Positions 35,786-47,469 of a DNA stretch of 64,000 nt are shown one piece after another (within the stretch, counting starts at the first letter, position 1; the number at the start of each line of letters is the position of its first letter). This DNA comes from Macrothele yani (Eukaryota; Arthropoda; Arachnida; Araneae; Macrothelidae). The position numbers were made by a program, and so were the translations under genes. The stretch spans positions 222,048,331 to 222,112,330 of the forward strand of contig CM077034.1 of assembly GCA_039090855.1 (NCBI GenBank), read 5' to 3'. The notes under the pieces were generated by a model that was not told the DNA's origin, ran no database searches, and saw nothing but the letters and a program-made list of their open reading frames with translations.

Positions 35786-37207
35786 CACTGGCGGAAAGTG
35801 AAAAAAGAACACCAAGAAGGAATTGGCGGACGATCATGAAATTTACATATGTTAATGATGTCGAGTTTACGTAGGTGTGATGTTAATTTCGGGACCAACC
35901 GGTGAGCGCTTACGCCACAGCACGGCATAATATGCAAATTATCGTCGGTGGTATTTAAGGAGTACGGCGAAGTGAATGTAATCAGTCGTCGGCGTATGGA
36001 CACGTGCGAGGTCCCTGAAGAAGCTGCAATGCCTGGACATGGAAGACGTGTACGATTTCAGCAGTTATCGGACTTTGAGCGAGGTCGTCTAGCCTGACTC
36101 CGCGAGGCCGGGTGGTCGTATCGTCGTATTGCGGAGCGAATTGGATGGGAAGTATCGGTGATGGTACGATGGTGGCGTAGATGGTCCGAGGTACATTCCC
36201 ACACGAGAAGACGTGGAACCGGGAGTCACAGAGGGACTGATGAGCGGACCGATCGACGCATAAGAGCGGCGTTGTCAAGCAGAACATCCACTGCGACGGA
36301 AATCCGAGCTGCCGTTGCACCTGAGGTGACTGTGCTGCGAACAATCCGCAACCATCTACTGGATGCAGGACTACTACATGCACGTGTGCCTCTGGCATGT
36401 GTACCTCTGACTCCAGCCCACCTTCAGGAACGGCTGCAGTGGTGTCGCCAACGTCTGCACTGGAGAACGCAATGGCGATCTGTCGTGTTCAGCGATGAAA
36501 GCAGATTCTACTTGGGAGCCTCCGATGGCCGTATGCGTGTTCGCAGACGCACAGGGGAGCGTCTCCACCCTTCTTGCATCCGCCAGCGACACACAGGGCC
36601 TACACCTGGTCTCCTGGTGTGGGGAGCGATCAGCTATCGCTCCCATACACAACTAGTGTTTGTACCGGGTACGTTAAACAGCACCTCCTACATCAACAAC
36701 ATCATTCAGCCCGTTGTTGTGCCATTTGTAAGGTCGGTCCATCGTGGTGTTTTCCAGCAAGATAACGCACACCCACACACGGCACGTGCAACGCAACATG
36801 CACTTCAGGGTGTGAGACAACTTCCATGGCTTGCACGTTCACCGGATTGAGCACGTGTGGGATTTTATGGGACAACGACTTATCCGTTCTCCACGGCCAG
36901 CCACGACCATCCCCGATTTACGCGTCCAGGTTGAGGATGCTTGGAACTCAATACCCCAAACTTACATCCAACATCTGTACGACAGACTCCATGCCAGAAT
37001 TGCACAGTGCGACGCAGTTCATGGCGGTCCAACCTCGTACTAACCGTGTTACATGGAAATGTTATTTTTCAGTTTACCAGCAAATACAGCTGTATTTTGC
37101 GATAATGTTTTGATCACGTTATCCTCTGTATTCCTTTATTATGCTGTATAAATTTCGTTATTGTCGGGCGTCTCCTTCTTGGTGTTCTTTTTCACTTTCC
37201 GCCAGTG
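35786..37207 (+). mobile_element. Tc1-like element, family 2
   Basis: Terminal inverted repeats of at least 35 bp: CACTGGCGGAAAGTGAAAAA at the left, and its inverse ending TTTTTCACTTTCCGCCAGTG at 37207. TA dinucleotides flank both ends. Length is 1422 bp. GC content is higher than in its surroundings and the transposase sequence is distinct from family 1. Confidence 0.95.
36029..37043 (+). pseudogene. Tc1-like transposase, family 2 (one stop, one frameshift)
   Basis: Starts MPGHGRRVRFQQLSDFERG at 36029. An in-frame TGA follows at 36095, where Gly (GGA) would be expected. The same frame continues through a helix-turn-helix (SYRRIAERIGW), an RRRGTG linker, VVFSDESRFYLG (first Asp) and FQQDNAHPHTARATQ (second Asp) to WLARSPD at 36850. 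There the frame shifts; RIEHVWDFMGQRL (Glu) continues in another frame to HGGPTSY at 37043. The catalytic triad is present. With only two lesions this is a young inactivated copy. Confidence 0.92.
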
Positions 37208-37209
37208 TA

Positions 37210-37635
37210 TATATATATATCGGGTGAATATTCGTAGTGTGCTGCGTGTGTGGTGCACACCCACACAGAGTCGCAATTCAACCTATATTATCTATAGATA
37301 TAATTTTTTTGGATTTGTTTCTAACAAAACTCGCCAGAATTCGTCCTAAGGCTCTTAGTGGAGGTTAAAATTCATTTTCCCACATAATGTTTTCATTAAT
37401 AAGAAAAGGTTCGTTCAGTAAACATATCGCATTCGCGCTAGAATCCCGGAGTGCGCTGTTTTGCGTGCGTACATCCGACGACCTTAAAGCAGCTGTTGTA
37501 CAAGCGCTCCCCAGATGGCACTGCAGGTCACGTTCTTATTTTTCTATGACCTCAAACATACCAGCGGAACTCAAGGTGTGCTACCCAAAATCAGCACGGC
37601 TCGAGTCTCACGGAGCAGCCAGTTGCTGTTATATT
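37210..37635. other. Unique sequence left of the 322-bp satellite
   Basis: A short TA run near 37208-37220 and otherwise no recognised gene. The stretch around 37487-37545 (CCTTAAAGCAGCTGT, CCAGATGGCACTGCAGGTCA) is loosely similar to 41640-41700 on the other side of the satellite. Confidence 0.5.
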
Positions 37636-37783
37636 GTTAAATAAATAAATACATCGCTCTTAACCATGTTCTAGAAACACACAGCAACCGAAAAATTGTT
37701 TTTCAGCCGAAAACAATTTTTCAGTTGCTGTGTGTTTCTAGAACGTGGTTAAGAGCGATGTATTTATTTATTTACTGTCGCCA
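37636..37783. repeat. Long imperfect palindrome at the left edge of the satellite
   Basis: The left arm (about 37640-37703) contains AAATACATCGCTCTTAACCA and TTCTAGAAACACACAGCAAC. The right arm (about 37707-37775) is its near-perfect inverse, leading directly into the first unit. Arms are about 65 bp with a very short spacer. Confidence 0.9.
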
Positions 37784-40700
37784 CGTATTTGGAGTATTTT
37801 CAACTTGGATCTCGCCCTTTGAATTTAACTGCTATGTTACATATATAGCTAGTGCCGTTAATGCCCACCAGATGGAGACGTCTCTGTAGCTGAGCCCATC
37901 TTACGGATTTATGATGTCAGATGCTGACTTAAAAATACACATAGCACTGTGGAGTGTTGGCCACCGTGGCGTAAATGTAACGCACTCGACTAGATATCGA
38001 GAGTTCTGTTGGTTCATTTCCACAGCAGCAGCTGAAAAACAATTTTTCGGTTGCTGTGTGTTTCTAGAACGTGGTTAAGAGCGATGTATTTATTTATTTA
38101 CTGTCGCCACGTATTTGGAGTATTTTCAACTTGGATCTCGCCCTTTGAATTTAATTGCTATATTATATATATAGCTAGTGCCATTAATGCCCACCAGATG
38201 GAGACGTCTCTGTAGCTGAGCCCATCTTACGGATTTATGATGTCAGATGCTGACTTAAAAATACACATAGCACTGTGGAGTGTTGGCCACCGTGGCGTAA
38301 ATGTAACGCACTCGACTAGATATCGAGAGTTCTGTTGGTTCATTTCCACAGCAGCAGCTGAAAAACAATTTTTCGGTTGCTGTGTGTTTCTAGAACGTGC
38401 TTAAGAGCGATGTATTTATTTATTTACTGTCGCCACGTATTTGGAGTATTTTCAACTTGGTACTCGCCCTTTGAATTTAATTGCTATAGTATATATATAG
38501 CCTGCGTCGTTAATGCCCACCAGATGGAGACGTCTCAGTAGCTGAGCCCATCTTACGGATTTATGATGTCAGAAGCTGACTTAAAAATACACATAGCACC
38601 GTGGATTGTTGGCCATCGTGGCGTAAATGTAGCGCACTTGGCTAGATATCGTTAGTTCTGTTGGTTCAATTCCACAGCGGCGGCTGAACAACAATTTTTC
38701 GGTTGCTGTGTGTTTCTAGAACGTGGTTAAGAGCGATGTATTTATTTATTTACTGTCGCCACGTATTTGGAGTATTTTCAACTTGGATCTCACCCTTTGG
38801 ATTTAACTGCTATAATATATATATAGCCTGTGCCGTTAATACCCACCAGATGGAGACGTCTCAGTAGCTGAGCCCTCACCCTTTGGATTTAACTGCTATA
38901 ATATATATATAGCCTGTGCCGTTAATACCCACCAGATGGAGACGTCTCAGTAGCTGAGCCCATCTTACGGATTTATGATGTCAGAAGCTGACTTAAAAAT
39001 ACACATAGCACCGTGGATTGTTGGCCATCGTGGCGTATATGTAACGCGCTCGGCTAGTTATCGAGAGTTCTGTTGGTTCAATTCCACAGCGGCGGCTGAA
39101 AAACAATTTTTCGGTTGCTGTGTGTTTCTAGAACGTGCTTAAGAGCGATGTATTTATTTATTTACTGTCGCCATGTATTTGGAGTATTTTCAACTTGGAT
39201 CTCACCCTTTGGATTTAACTGCTATAATATATATATAGCCTGTGCCGTTAATGCCCACCAGATGGAGACGTCTTAGTAGCTGAGCCCATCTTACAAATTT
39301 ATGATGTCAGAACCCGACTTAAAAATACACATAGCACCGTGGATTGTTGGCCACCGTGGCGTATATGTAACGCACTCTGCTAGATATCGGGAGTTCTGTT
39401 GGTTCAATTCCACAGCGGCGGCTGAAAAACAATTTTTCGGTTGCTGTGTGTTTCTAGAACGTGATTAAGAGCGATGTATTTATTTATTTACTGTTGCCAC
39501 ATATTTTGAGTATTTTCAACTTGGATCTCGCCCTTTGGATTTAACTGCTATAATATATAGCCTGTGCCATTAATGCCCTCCAGATGGAGACGTCTCAGTA
39601 GCTCAGCCCATCTTATGGATTTATGATGTCAGAAGCCGACTTAAAAATACACATAGCACCGTGGATTGTTGGCCAACGTGGCGTATATGTAACGCACTCG
39701 GCTAGATATCGAGAGTTCTGTTGGTTCAATTCCACAGCGGCGGCTGAAAAACAATTTTTCGGTTGCTGTGTGTTTCTAGAACGTGATTAAGAGCGATGTA
39801 TTTATTTATTTACTGTTGCCACATATTTTGAGTATTTTCAACTTGGATCTCGCCCTTTGGATTTAACTGCTATAATATATAGCCTGTGCCATTAATGCCC
39901 TCCAGATGGAGACGTCTCAGTAGCTCAGCCCATCTTATGGATTTATGATGTCAGAAGCCGACTTAAAAATACACATAGCACCGTGGATTGTTGGCCAACG
40001 TGGCGTATATGTAACGCACTCGGCTAGATATCGAGAGTTCTGTTGGTTCAATTCCACAGCGGCGGCTGAAAAACAATTTTTCGGTTGCTGTGTGTTTCTA
40101 GAACGTGATTAAGAGCGATGTATTTATTTATTTACTGTTGCCACATATTTTGAGTATTTTCAACTTGGATCTCGCCCTTTGGATTTAACTGCTATAATAT
40201 ATAGCCTGTGCCATTAATGCCCTCCAGATGGAGACGTCTCAGTAGCTCAGCCCATCTTATGGATTTATGATGTCAGAAGCCGACTTAAAAATACACATAG
40301 CACCGTGGATTGTTGGCCAACGTGGCGTATATGTAACGCACTCGGCTAGATATCGAGAGTTCTGTTGGTTCAATTCCACAGCGGCGGCTGAAAAACAATT
40401 TTTCGGTTGCTGTGTGTTTCTAGAACGTGATTAAGAGCGATGTATTTATTTATTTACTGTTGCCACATATTTTGAGTATTTTCAACTTGGATCTCGCCCT
40501 TTGGATTTAACTGCTATAATATATAGCCTGTGCCATTAATGCCCTCCAGATGGAGACGTCTCAGTAGCTCAGCCCATCTTATGGATTTATGATGTCAGAA
40601 GCCGACTTAAAAATACACATAGCACCGTGGATTGTTGGCCAACGTGGCGTATATGTAACGCACTCGGCTAGATATCGAGAGTTCTGTTGGTTCAATTCCA

Positions 40701-41455
40701 CAGCGGCGGCTGAAAAACAATTTTTCGGTTGCTGTGTGTTTCTAGAACGTGATTAAGAGCGATGTATTTATTTATTTACTGTTGCCACATATTTTGAGTA
40801 TTTTCAACTTGGATCTCGCCCTTTGGATTTAACTGCTATAATATATAGCCTGTGCCATTAATGCCCTCCAGATGGAGACGTCTCAGTAGCTCAGCCCATC
40901 TTACGGATTTATGATGTCAGAAGCCGACTTAAAAATACACATAGCACCGTGGATTGTTGGCCAACGTGGCATATATATAACGCACTCGGCTAGATATCGA
41001 GAGTTCTGTTGGTTCAATTCCACAGCGGCGGCTGCAAAACAATTTTTCGGTTGCTGTTTGTTTCTAGAACGTGATTAAGAGCGATGTATTTATTTATTTA
41101 CTGTTGCCACATATTTTGAGTATTTTCAACTTGGATCTCGCCCTTTGGATTTAACTGCTATAATATATAGCCTGTGCCATTAATGCCCTCCAGATGGAGA
41201 CTTCTCAGTAGCTGAGCCCATCTTACGGATTTATGATGTCAGAAGCCGACTTAAAAATACACATAGCACCGTGGATTGTTGGCCAACGTGGCGTATATGT
41301 AACGCACTCGGCTAGATATCGAGAGTTCTGTTGGTTCAATTCCACAGCGGCGGCTGAAAAACAATTTTTCGGTTGCTGTGTGTTTCTAGAACGTGGTTAA
41401 GAGCGATGTATTTATTTATTTACTGTCGCCACGTATTTGGAGTATTTTCAACCTG
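37700..41455. repeat. ~322-bp satellite with a tRNA-like module in each unit
   Basis: About 11.5 units of 322-327 bp, starting CTGAAAAACAATTTTTCGGT and GTGTGTTTCTAGAACGTG, with GATGGAGACGTCTC and GATTTATGATGTCAGA inside. The units from about 39450 to 41000 are nearly identical; the left units are more diverged. An 85-bp local duplication occurs at 38792-38960. No coding sequence is seen. Confidence 0.95.
37957..38034 (+). repeat. tRNA-like module of the 322-bp satellite (first copy)
   Basis: Contains GGCCACCGTGGCGTAA (A-box-like), an anticodon-arm-like CTCG...CGAG pairing around a 9-base loop, and GGTTCATTTCC (GGTTCAATTCC in later units), a good B-box match with a T-arm-like surround. This suggests descent from a tRNA gene or tRNA-headed SINE. 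The T stem has an extra base, so it is not a functional tRNA. The same module recurs in every unit. Confidence 0.65.
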
Positions 41456-42269
41456 TTATATTGTTGGGTTTTTTTTTATATATATTTTCAGTAAGACTCA
41501 CAGAAGTTTGTCCACTGAACTTAATTCCCTTGTGCAATATTTTGGTGAACAGGAGAAGGTTCGTTGCTCCGGGTAGTAAACAAAATGTAGTAAATAATAT
41601 TTGCAGCTGCAGGAGTCTTATTTTAATAGCGGACACCCTAAGACGTTAAAGCAACTGTAATCCAAAGCTATCCAGATAGGGCTACAGGTCATGTTTTTAT
41701 ATCCTCGTGGATTCAACGCAGTGGTTTAAATTCGCTGGGTGTGCACGCTTAAAAAAAGCACCACTGGTCAAATTCATTTGTTTGCGTTTGGAATAGCACG
41801 GAGTCACAAACACACTTCATCGTTCTGCTATGAGTTTTGTGTTTTTTTGTCGCTGTGTGAGTCGGTGTGTTTATGAGCACAGATACAATTGAATTTTGAC
41901 ATCCATTTAGGTTGACGATGTACCAAGTGTCCCATTTTTGCCAGGGATTTTGCAGATTGTGTAAAGAGGGTTAAAGAAAGTAAGCCTCGTGCTGTATTTA
42001 AAACTTATATAAATATGTATACAGAAAAAGATGCTGAAAAATTTGTTCATCACTCTAGTATTTGCACAGGAAATTCAGATTTTTCTTACAATGGAGTGTA
42101 AGAAAAATCTTTATTACCATAAGTTATTAAACGACAGCTAAATAAAAGAAATGCTTTTCGTATGTTCAAAATCAATGCGCAAATTTTGCAGCTCGGGATT
42201 CATAATACTTTTTGCATGTTTTTTCCCATAACAGCGCACACCCAACCTAAATGAGCACACAGCGCCACT
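41456..42269. other. Spacer between satellite and RTE element
   Basis: AT-rich unique sequence. No gene recognised. A small inverted pair, TTTTTCTTACA and TGTAAGAAAAA, lies near 42083-42110. Confidence 0.5.
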
Positions 42270-42290
42270 GATATATCATCATCATCAGTG

Positions 42291-43835
42291 TCAACCATTA
42301 TCAATCCACTGCTGGACGAAGGTCTCCCCAAGTTTCCTCCACAACGGTCTGTCTTGTGCCAGTCTCCTCCATATCACTCCCGCATACTTTCGCATTTCAT
42401 CCACCCATCTCCCATGTGGTCTTCTTCTGGGTCTTTTCCTGTCCCTTGGAATCCAATCTGAAATTTCGGCTGTCCATCGATGGTCTGTCCTTCTGGCAAT
42501 ATGTCCAGCCCATTGCCATTTCAGGGCTTTTGCTCTGATCATGATGTCTTCCACTCTTGTCATTTTTCTGATCCATGAGTTCCTCTTCTTATCTCTCCTG
42601 GTTACACCAAGCATGCACCTCTCCATGCTGCTTTGAGTTGTCTGCAGCCTTTGTACGTCTCTTTTAGTTAAGGTCCACGTCTCTGCACCATACGTAAGCA
42701 CTGGAAGGATGCATTGATCAAACACTTTTCTTTTAAGACACAATGACATATTACTCTTGAAAAATATACTGTTTCTTCCAAAAGCTCTCCAGGCAAGTTT
42801 TGTACGCCGATTGATTTCTTCATCAATGTGACCCTCACTTGATATCTGCTGTCCAAGATAAATGTACGTGTCTGTTATCTCCAGCTTTTCTCCATCAATC
42901 CATAAGTCTTCATTTCTTGTAAAAGCATTGTACATCACTTTTGTCTTCTGAAAGTTCATTTTTAATCCCACTTCTTTACTCTTATCAGCATGTTCCTGGA
43001 TCATACTCTGGAGCTCTGATGGGGTAGTTGCAAAAATTGCTACGTCATCAGCAAAACGAAGGTGAGTTAGGTAATCTCCATTAATCTTTATCCCTTTGTT
43101 TTCCCAGTTCAGTAATTGAAAGACATTTCCTAATCTGGCATTAAAGAGCTTGGGAGATATGGTGTCACCTTGTCTCACTCCCTTTCCAATTTTTATGTGT
43201 GCTGTTTTATCAAACAGCCAAATCTTTGCACTTGCATTTTCATAGATGTTATTAATAACATTAATGTATGCATCTTCAATACCGCAGGATTTCTAAGCCA
43301 TTGTAACTGCTGATGGTTTCACTGAATCAAAGGCCTTTTCATAATCAATAAAAGCCATGCATAATAGAAGTTCATATTCCCTCGCTCTTTCTATTAGTTC
43401 TTTCAGTACGTGGATATGATCTATAGTGCTGCAGCCACTCCTGAATCCAGTTTGTTCTCTCGGTTGAGCTATGTGCAGTGTTACATTCAATCGGTGTGAA
43501 AGAACTTTAGTGAAGATTTTATAAATCACTGATAGGAGGCTGATATGTCTGTAGTTTTTAAGATCCTCAATGTCACCGTTTTTATGTTGCAGGATCATTG
43601 TAGCGGTGTTCCAATCCTCAGGAATCTTCCCTTCATTAAGGCATCGAGTGAAAGTTTGGGCGAGTACTGTTTCGATTTCTCCACTTGCTTCTTGTATGAT
43701 GTCTACAGTAATTCCATCTTCTCCTGGAGCTTTTCCCCGCTTCATGTTCTTGATTGCATGTGCAACTTCTGCTCGGAGGACTGGAAGAACTCTGGTACTG
43801 GCACCTTCCATGGTGTCTGGAGTACATGTTTTCAT
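42291..43835 (-). pseudogene. RTE reverse transcriptase domain and C-terminus
   Basis: Two minus-strand frames. The first (43835 to 43293) has KRGKAPGEDGITVDII, the NYRHISLL region and FIDYEKAFDSV (motif A with the first catalytic Asp), ending at a stop. The second (43178 to 42291) starts MRQGDTISPKLFN (motif B) and has LRFADDVAIFA (the FADD box with the catalytic Asp pair), LKMNFQKTKVM and the C-terminal RPHGRWVDEMRK...VQQWIDNG typical of RTE proteins. About 110 bases between the frames contain the break. Catalytic residues remain but the chain is interrupted. Confidence 0.9.
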
Positions 43836-45276
43836 ATTATCCCTTTCATTCTTCTATTATCCCTTTCATATAATTTGGAGTAGAAATCTTTCACTCTTGT
43901 CAAAATTTCGCCTCTATTTCTTGTTACAGAACCATCTTCTTTCCTCAGTGCCATAATCTGTTTTCTTGCCTTACTGAGATGTCCCTTTGCTATCTTTAGG
44001 CTTTGGTTGTTTTCAGTTGCTTTCCTCACTAGTTCACAGTTGAAATTTCTTACGTCTTCAGTGATACTTTTTCGTACTGTCTTGCATAGCTCTATATATT
44101 CCACTTTGGAAGTCACATCTTCTTTAGTTGTCCTCATCTCTCTTCTTTTTTACATCAACATTTTGTTTTTCCTGATAATTTGTTCACATGCAACTTGTTC
44201 TTGGACCCAGCTAATTTTGTTGCTGTTTCCATAAGAGCCTTGGTTACTTTACTGTTAACTTCAGAGATGTCCACTTCTTCCGATGTTAGGCCTTCTAAAG
44301 TAGAGAATCTGTTCCTCAGTTCCAATTTGAGGGTATAATACCCTCAAAGATGCATTTTAAGGTTGGTCACGTCAATACACTTTGTTTGTTTTATGAGCTT
44401 GCCACACTCGAGTTTAGCATTGAGGTGCATGTTACATCTTACCATTCTATGGTCACTACCTGTGTTGAACTTGTTCAGCACACTGCAGTCTTCCATAACA
44501 AATTTCTTGTTGCCCATAATAAAATCAATTTCACTTGTCAGTCCATTGGGATGCCTCCATGTCCATTTCCTTTGTGGCTTTTTCGTGAAAAAGGAGTTCA
44601 AGATGAAAAACCCTTCTGCTTCTGCAAACTCTACGAGACTATTTCCACGCTGTTTTTGTTGCAGTGACCGAATTTACCTACTGAAGTTTCATTTTGTTGC
44701 CGTAGCCCAATTTTTGCATTGAAATCTCCGATAATTACCTTCAAGTGCTGCTTACCTTTATTATTTAGATGACGAATTTCCTCATAAAATTCTTCAATTT
44801 CTTCTTCAGGATGACTTGTGGTGGGTGCATACGTTTGAATAATCTGAGCCTTGTATCTTCTCGAGAGTTGGATAACGAGTCGTGCAGCTCTGTCAGAGGA
44901 ACTTTCAACTTCTAAAACTTTATCCTTCAGTTTCTTGTTTATTATAAATCCAACACCACTAGTTCTGCCAGTATCTGTCCCACGATAGTAGAAGAGATGT
45001 GCACTTTTAAGTTCAATGAGATCTTCTGCTTACCTCACTTAGCCCCACGATGTCCCACTTGATCCTTTGTAGTTTCTCTTTCAATTCAAGAAGCCTTGAA
45101 TCAGAAGATAGGGAGCATCCATTATACATAGCCAAGGTCAGCATCAGATGGCAGCCTAGTCCAGTCCTCCGGGGATTCTTAGCACCCTCTGCCTTCATGT
45201 CGCACTGGCCGCTGCCTTGGTCCGGTACATTGCAGCTGCCGGAGACTGAATGCCAAGATTTAAGTTGTGGAATCAT
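43832..45276 (-). pseudogene. RTE endonuclease domain and linker (broken)
   Basis: N-terminal endonuclease pieces: LAMYNGCSLSSDSRLLELKE and IKWDIVGLSEVSR (45276-45013) form the start of the domain, where the Glu of SEV corresponds to the metal-binding Glu. WTWRHPNGLTSEIDFIM with TGSDHRMVRC (44601-44344) forms its end, with the SDHR catalytic His box. The middle is present but frameshifted. The linker to the reverse transcriptase is at 44137-43832 (VRKATENNQSLKIAKGHLSK). The domain cuts the target to prime reverse transcription in intact relatives. Confidence 0.85.
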
Positions 45277-45290
45277 TTTGGAGGGGTTTG

Positions 45291-45483
45291 GCCATAACTC
45301 ACCACGCTGGCCAAGCGGGTTGGTGAGTGTGGGATAGAATTTCCTCTAATCCCGATGGTATAGTTGTACCGCTATTGGCGGTCGTCAGAGCCCCTTTAGT
45401 GGGAACAGGATGCACCACGAGAAGGTGGGGTTGACATTTGTCAAGGAGAGGCTGTGGTTTTGTGCATCACCTGACCCTACATC

Positions 45484-45526
<43 letters not shown>

Positions 45527-45920
45527 GTTAGTAGCAGGAGATGCCGAAAATTACCTTGTATTAGCCATGCTGCCTTCCTACACCCCACCCAAGCGGGGAT
45601 TGACTTCAGAGTAGATGGAACAACAGGAAGTGCCATTGAGGCATGAAGGAGCACGAAGAATAAGAAAAAAGAAAGAAGTCCGAGAAAGACCATCTGGGAG
45701 AAAGTGGTGGGGACATTTTTACAAATTTTCTTTATGACTGAATTAAGATATGTACGTAGATCAGATTGTTATTCACAGTTTCTCCCACCTACTCTGGTTT
45801 CAGTACCAAGCTCTGTCGTACCCTGTTTCAAGACGTTACAGATGCTAGACAAAATGACAATAGCAAAGAATTACCCCCATGTTTTTTACCCCCAGTGTCC
45901 CTGTTTTCCCTTTATCTTTT
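45291..45920. other. Sequence upstream of RTE, with TA microsatellite
   Basis: May include the RTE 5' UTR. A TA dinucleotide run lies at about 45487-45525. I recognise no other feature. Confidence 0.5.
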
Positions 45921-45921
45921 G

Positions 45922-45924
<3 letters not shown>

Positions 45925-46002
<78 letters not shown>

Positions 46003-46495
46003 TCCCTTGCTCTCTTTCTCTCTCTTTCTCTTTCTCTCTCCCACTTTCTCTCTCTTTTTCTCTCTCTCTTTCCCTCTCTATCTCTTTTTCTCTCCCACTT
46101 TCTCTGTCTCTCTTTCTCTCTCTCTCACTTTCTCTCTCTTTCTCTTTCTCTCTCTCCCACTTTCTCTTTCTCTCTCTCTCTCCCTCTCTCTCTTTCTCTC
46201 TCCCTCCCACTTTCTCTCTCTCTCTCTCTCCCCCTTGCTCTCTTTCTCTCTCTCTCCCCCTTGCTCTCTTTCTCTCTCTCTCTCCCACTTTCTCTCTCTT
46301 TCTCTCTCTCTCTCCCACTTTCTCTGTCTCTCTTTCTCTCTCTCTCCCCCCTGCTCTCTTTCTCTCTCTCTCTCCCACTTTCTCTCTCTTTTTCTCTCTC
46401 TCCCACTTTCTCTGTCTCTCTTTCTCTCTCTCCCACTTTCTCTTTCTCTCTCTCCCTCTCTCTCTTTCTCTCTCTCCCTCTCTCTCTTTCTCTCC
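45925..46495. repeat. CT-rich microsatellite, ~570 bp
   Basis: A pure CT run at about 45925-45998, followed by CT interrupted by CCCACTTT and CCCCCTTGC words. Long open frames here encode only Ser/Leu/Phe or Arg/Glu repeats and are not genes. Confidence 0.98.
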
Positions 46496-46717
46496 TATTC
46501 CCTTCTCTTTCTTTTTTTGCTGAACCTAAGTCAATGTAATAAGTATTTAAAACCCTCTGTACTGAGTTTAATTGTTAATTTTTTTTTTAGAAAAACTGAA
46601 AACAAAATATGTAAAGTTAATCATTTGCGATCTTCGTTACTTTAAACGTAAAAACTTCATTAGGGTTGGGGCGGGGTGGGGAATTGCTTCAGTTGCCTCT
46701 TGCTGGATCCGCCCCTG
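46496..46717. other. Right interior of the outer hAT element
   Basis: Short unique stretch ending in a G-rich tract (GGGGCGGGGTGGGG near 46668) and the right terminus CTGGATCCGCCCCTG. Confidence 0.6.
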
Positions 46718-47230
46718 GTTCTAATTTTGTACAGGTAGAGCTGCAGTCACATCTTCAGTGCCGTACGGATGCTGCTGTATGACACACCTGCTTGTGCCAA
46801 TTTTTAAACTGATTTCTTTGGACTTTTAGTGATGCAAACGGAAATGTCCTCCACCTTTTCCTCTGTTGACACTCGCGGCCTACCACTTCTTGGAGCATCT
46901 TTTACTGATCCAGTTTTGCGAAATTTTCAGTTAACCTCCTCACTGCGTTGCGATGGGGTGCTTGAGTAACGAGAAATTGCTCTGTCTACTTAAGTTTCAT
47001 TTCGTCCGTATGTTCACCTCCATTATGGAATACATGCTCAATCAGAAACGCTCGACCCTCGAGCGACAACACCAAGTTCAACCTTCCACTGACACTTCAC
47101 TACGGACTGTTTCAATCATGGCCAGATGTCGGAAATACCAGCTATGTCGTTCAAGGTCAGACGGTAGGATGCGAGTAACCCCGCCCCAAACATGCGAACA
47201 TTCTTCATTCACAATTGCATGCATGCAGAG
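46718..47230 (-). pseudogene. Mariner-like transposase, N-terminal piece of a split gene
   Basis: Minus-strand reading gives HRNAVRRLTENFRKTGSV, then DAPRSGRPRVSTEEKVEDI, then SKSP-like VCITKSPKKSV and VSYSSIRTALK, ending LQLYLYKI. This is the helix-turn-helix half, with the GRPR linker, of a mariner-like transposase. One in-frame stop follows KKSV. It ends at the hAT terminus at 46717 and continues in frame at 11825. Upstream (47000-47230) the 5' non-coding part is decayed and I cannot place the element's terminal repeat. Confidence 0.85.
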
Positions 47231-47469
47231 CTGCCAGTGGCGACTAAATAGGCGACTATTGCTACTATTTTTTATGACAGGTGACTATGTCTATTATTTC
47301 TTACAAAAAACAGCCAAAAGCAACTATTTTCAGAAAAACCTTGAACTATTTTAAATGTAAGGCTACTATTTTGTAAAAAACGGGATTTGTGTTGTGTATA
47401 TCGATGTGCTTGTATAACATCAGTTTTAATATTGATATACGTAAATATCAACTTTGATATCGATATGTA
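47231..47469. other. Short AT-rich spacer
   Basis: Repeated CTATT words near 47262-47370. No recognised gene. Confidence 0.5.

Larger units (their letters stand above)
42270..45290 (-). mobile_element. RTE-type non-LTR retrotransposon (degenerate)
   Basis: Minus-strand element with an apurinic-like endonuclease at the 5' side (45276 downward), reverse transcriptase in the middle and a short 3' end. The 3' terminus is the TGATGATGATGAT tail at about 42272-42285, immediately after the protein stop. An ultra-short 3' UTR with a simple-repeat tail is characteristic of the RTE clade. The 5' limit is uncertain and may extend to about 45480. Confidence 0.85.
11826..46717. mobile_element. hAT-type element ends enclosing a 34.9-kb nest
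   Basis: The left end is CAGGGGCCGATCCAG (11826) and the right end CTGGATCCGCCCCTG (to 46717), inverted copies with one difference. The flanks are GTTCTGAT (11818-11825) and GTTCTAAT (46718-46725), an 8-bp direct repeat with one mismatch. Removing the block restores a continuous mariner-like transposase reading frame, which independently supports these as paired ends. No hAT transposase is visible. The original element was presumably short and grew by later insertions and satellite expansion. Confidence 0.8.

Noticed and set aside
45385..45693. Small open frame as an RTE ORF1
   Set aside because: It crosses a TA microsatellite and shows no RTE or zinc-knuckle motif.
45704..46645. Long Ser/Leu- and Arg/Glu-rich open frames
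   Set aside because: They translate a CT microsatellite.
47229..47370. Possible hAT terminus CAGAGCTGCCAGTGGCGACT
   Set aside because: No inverted partner found in the window.
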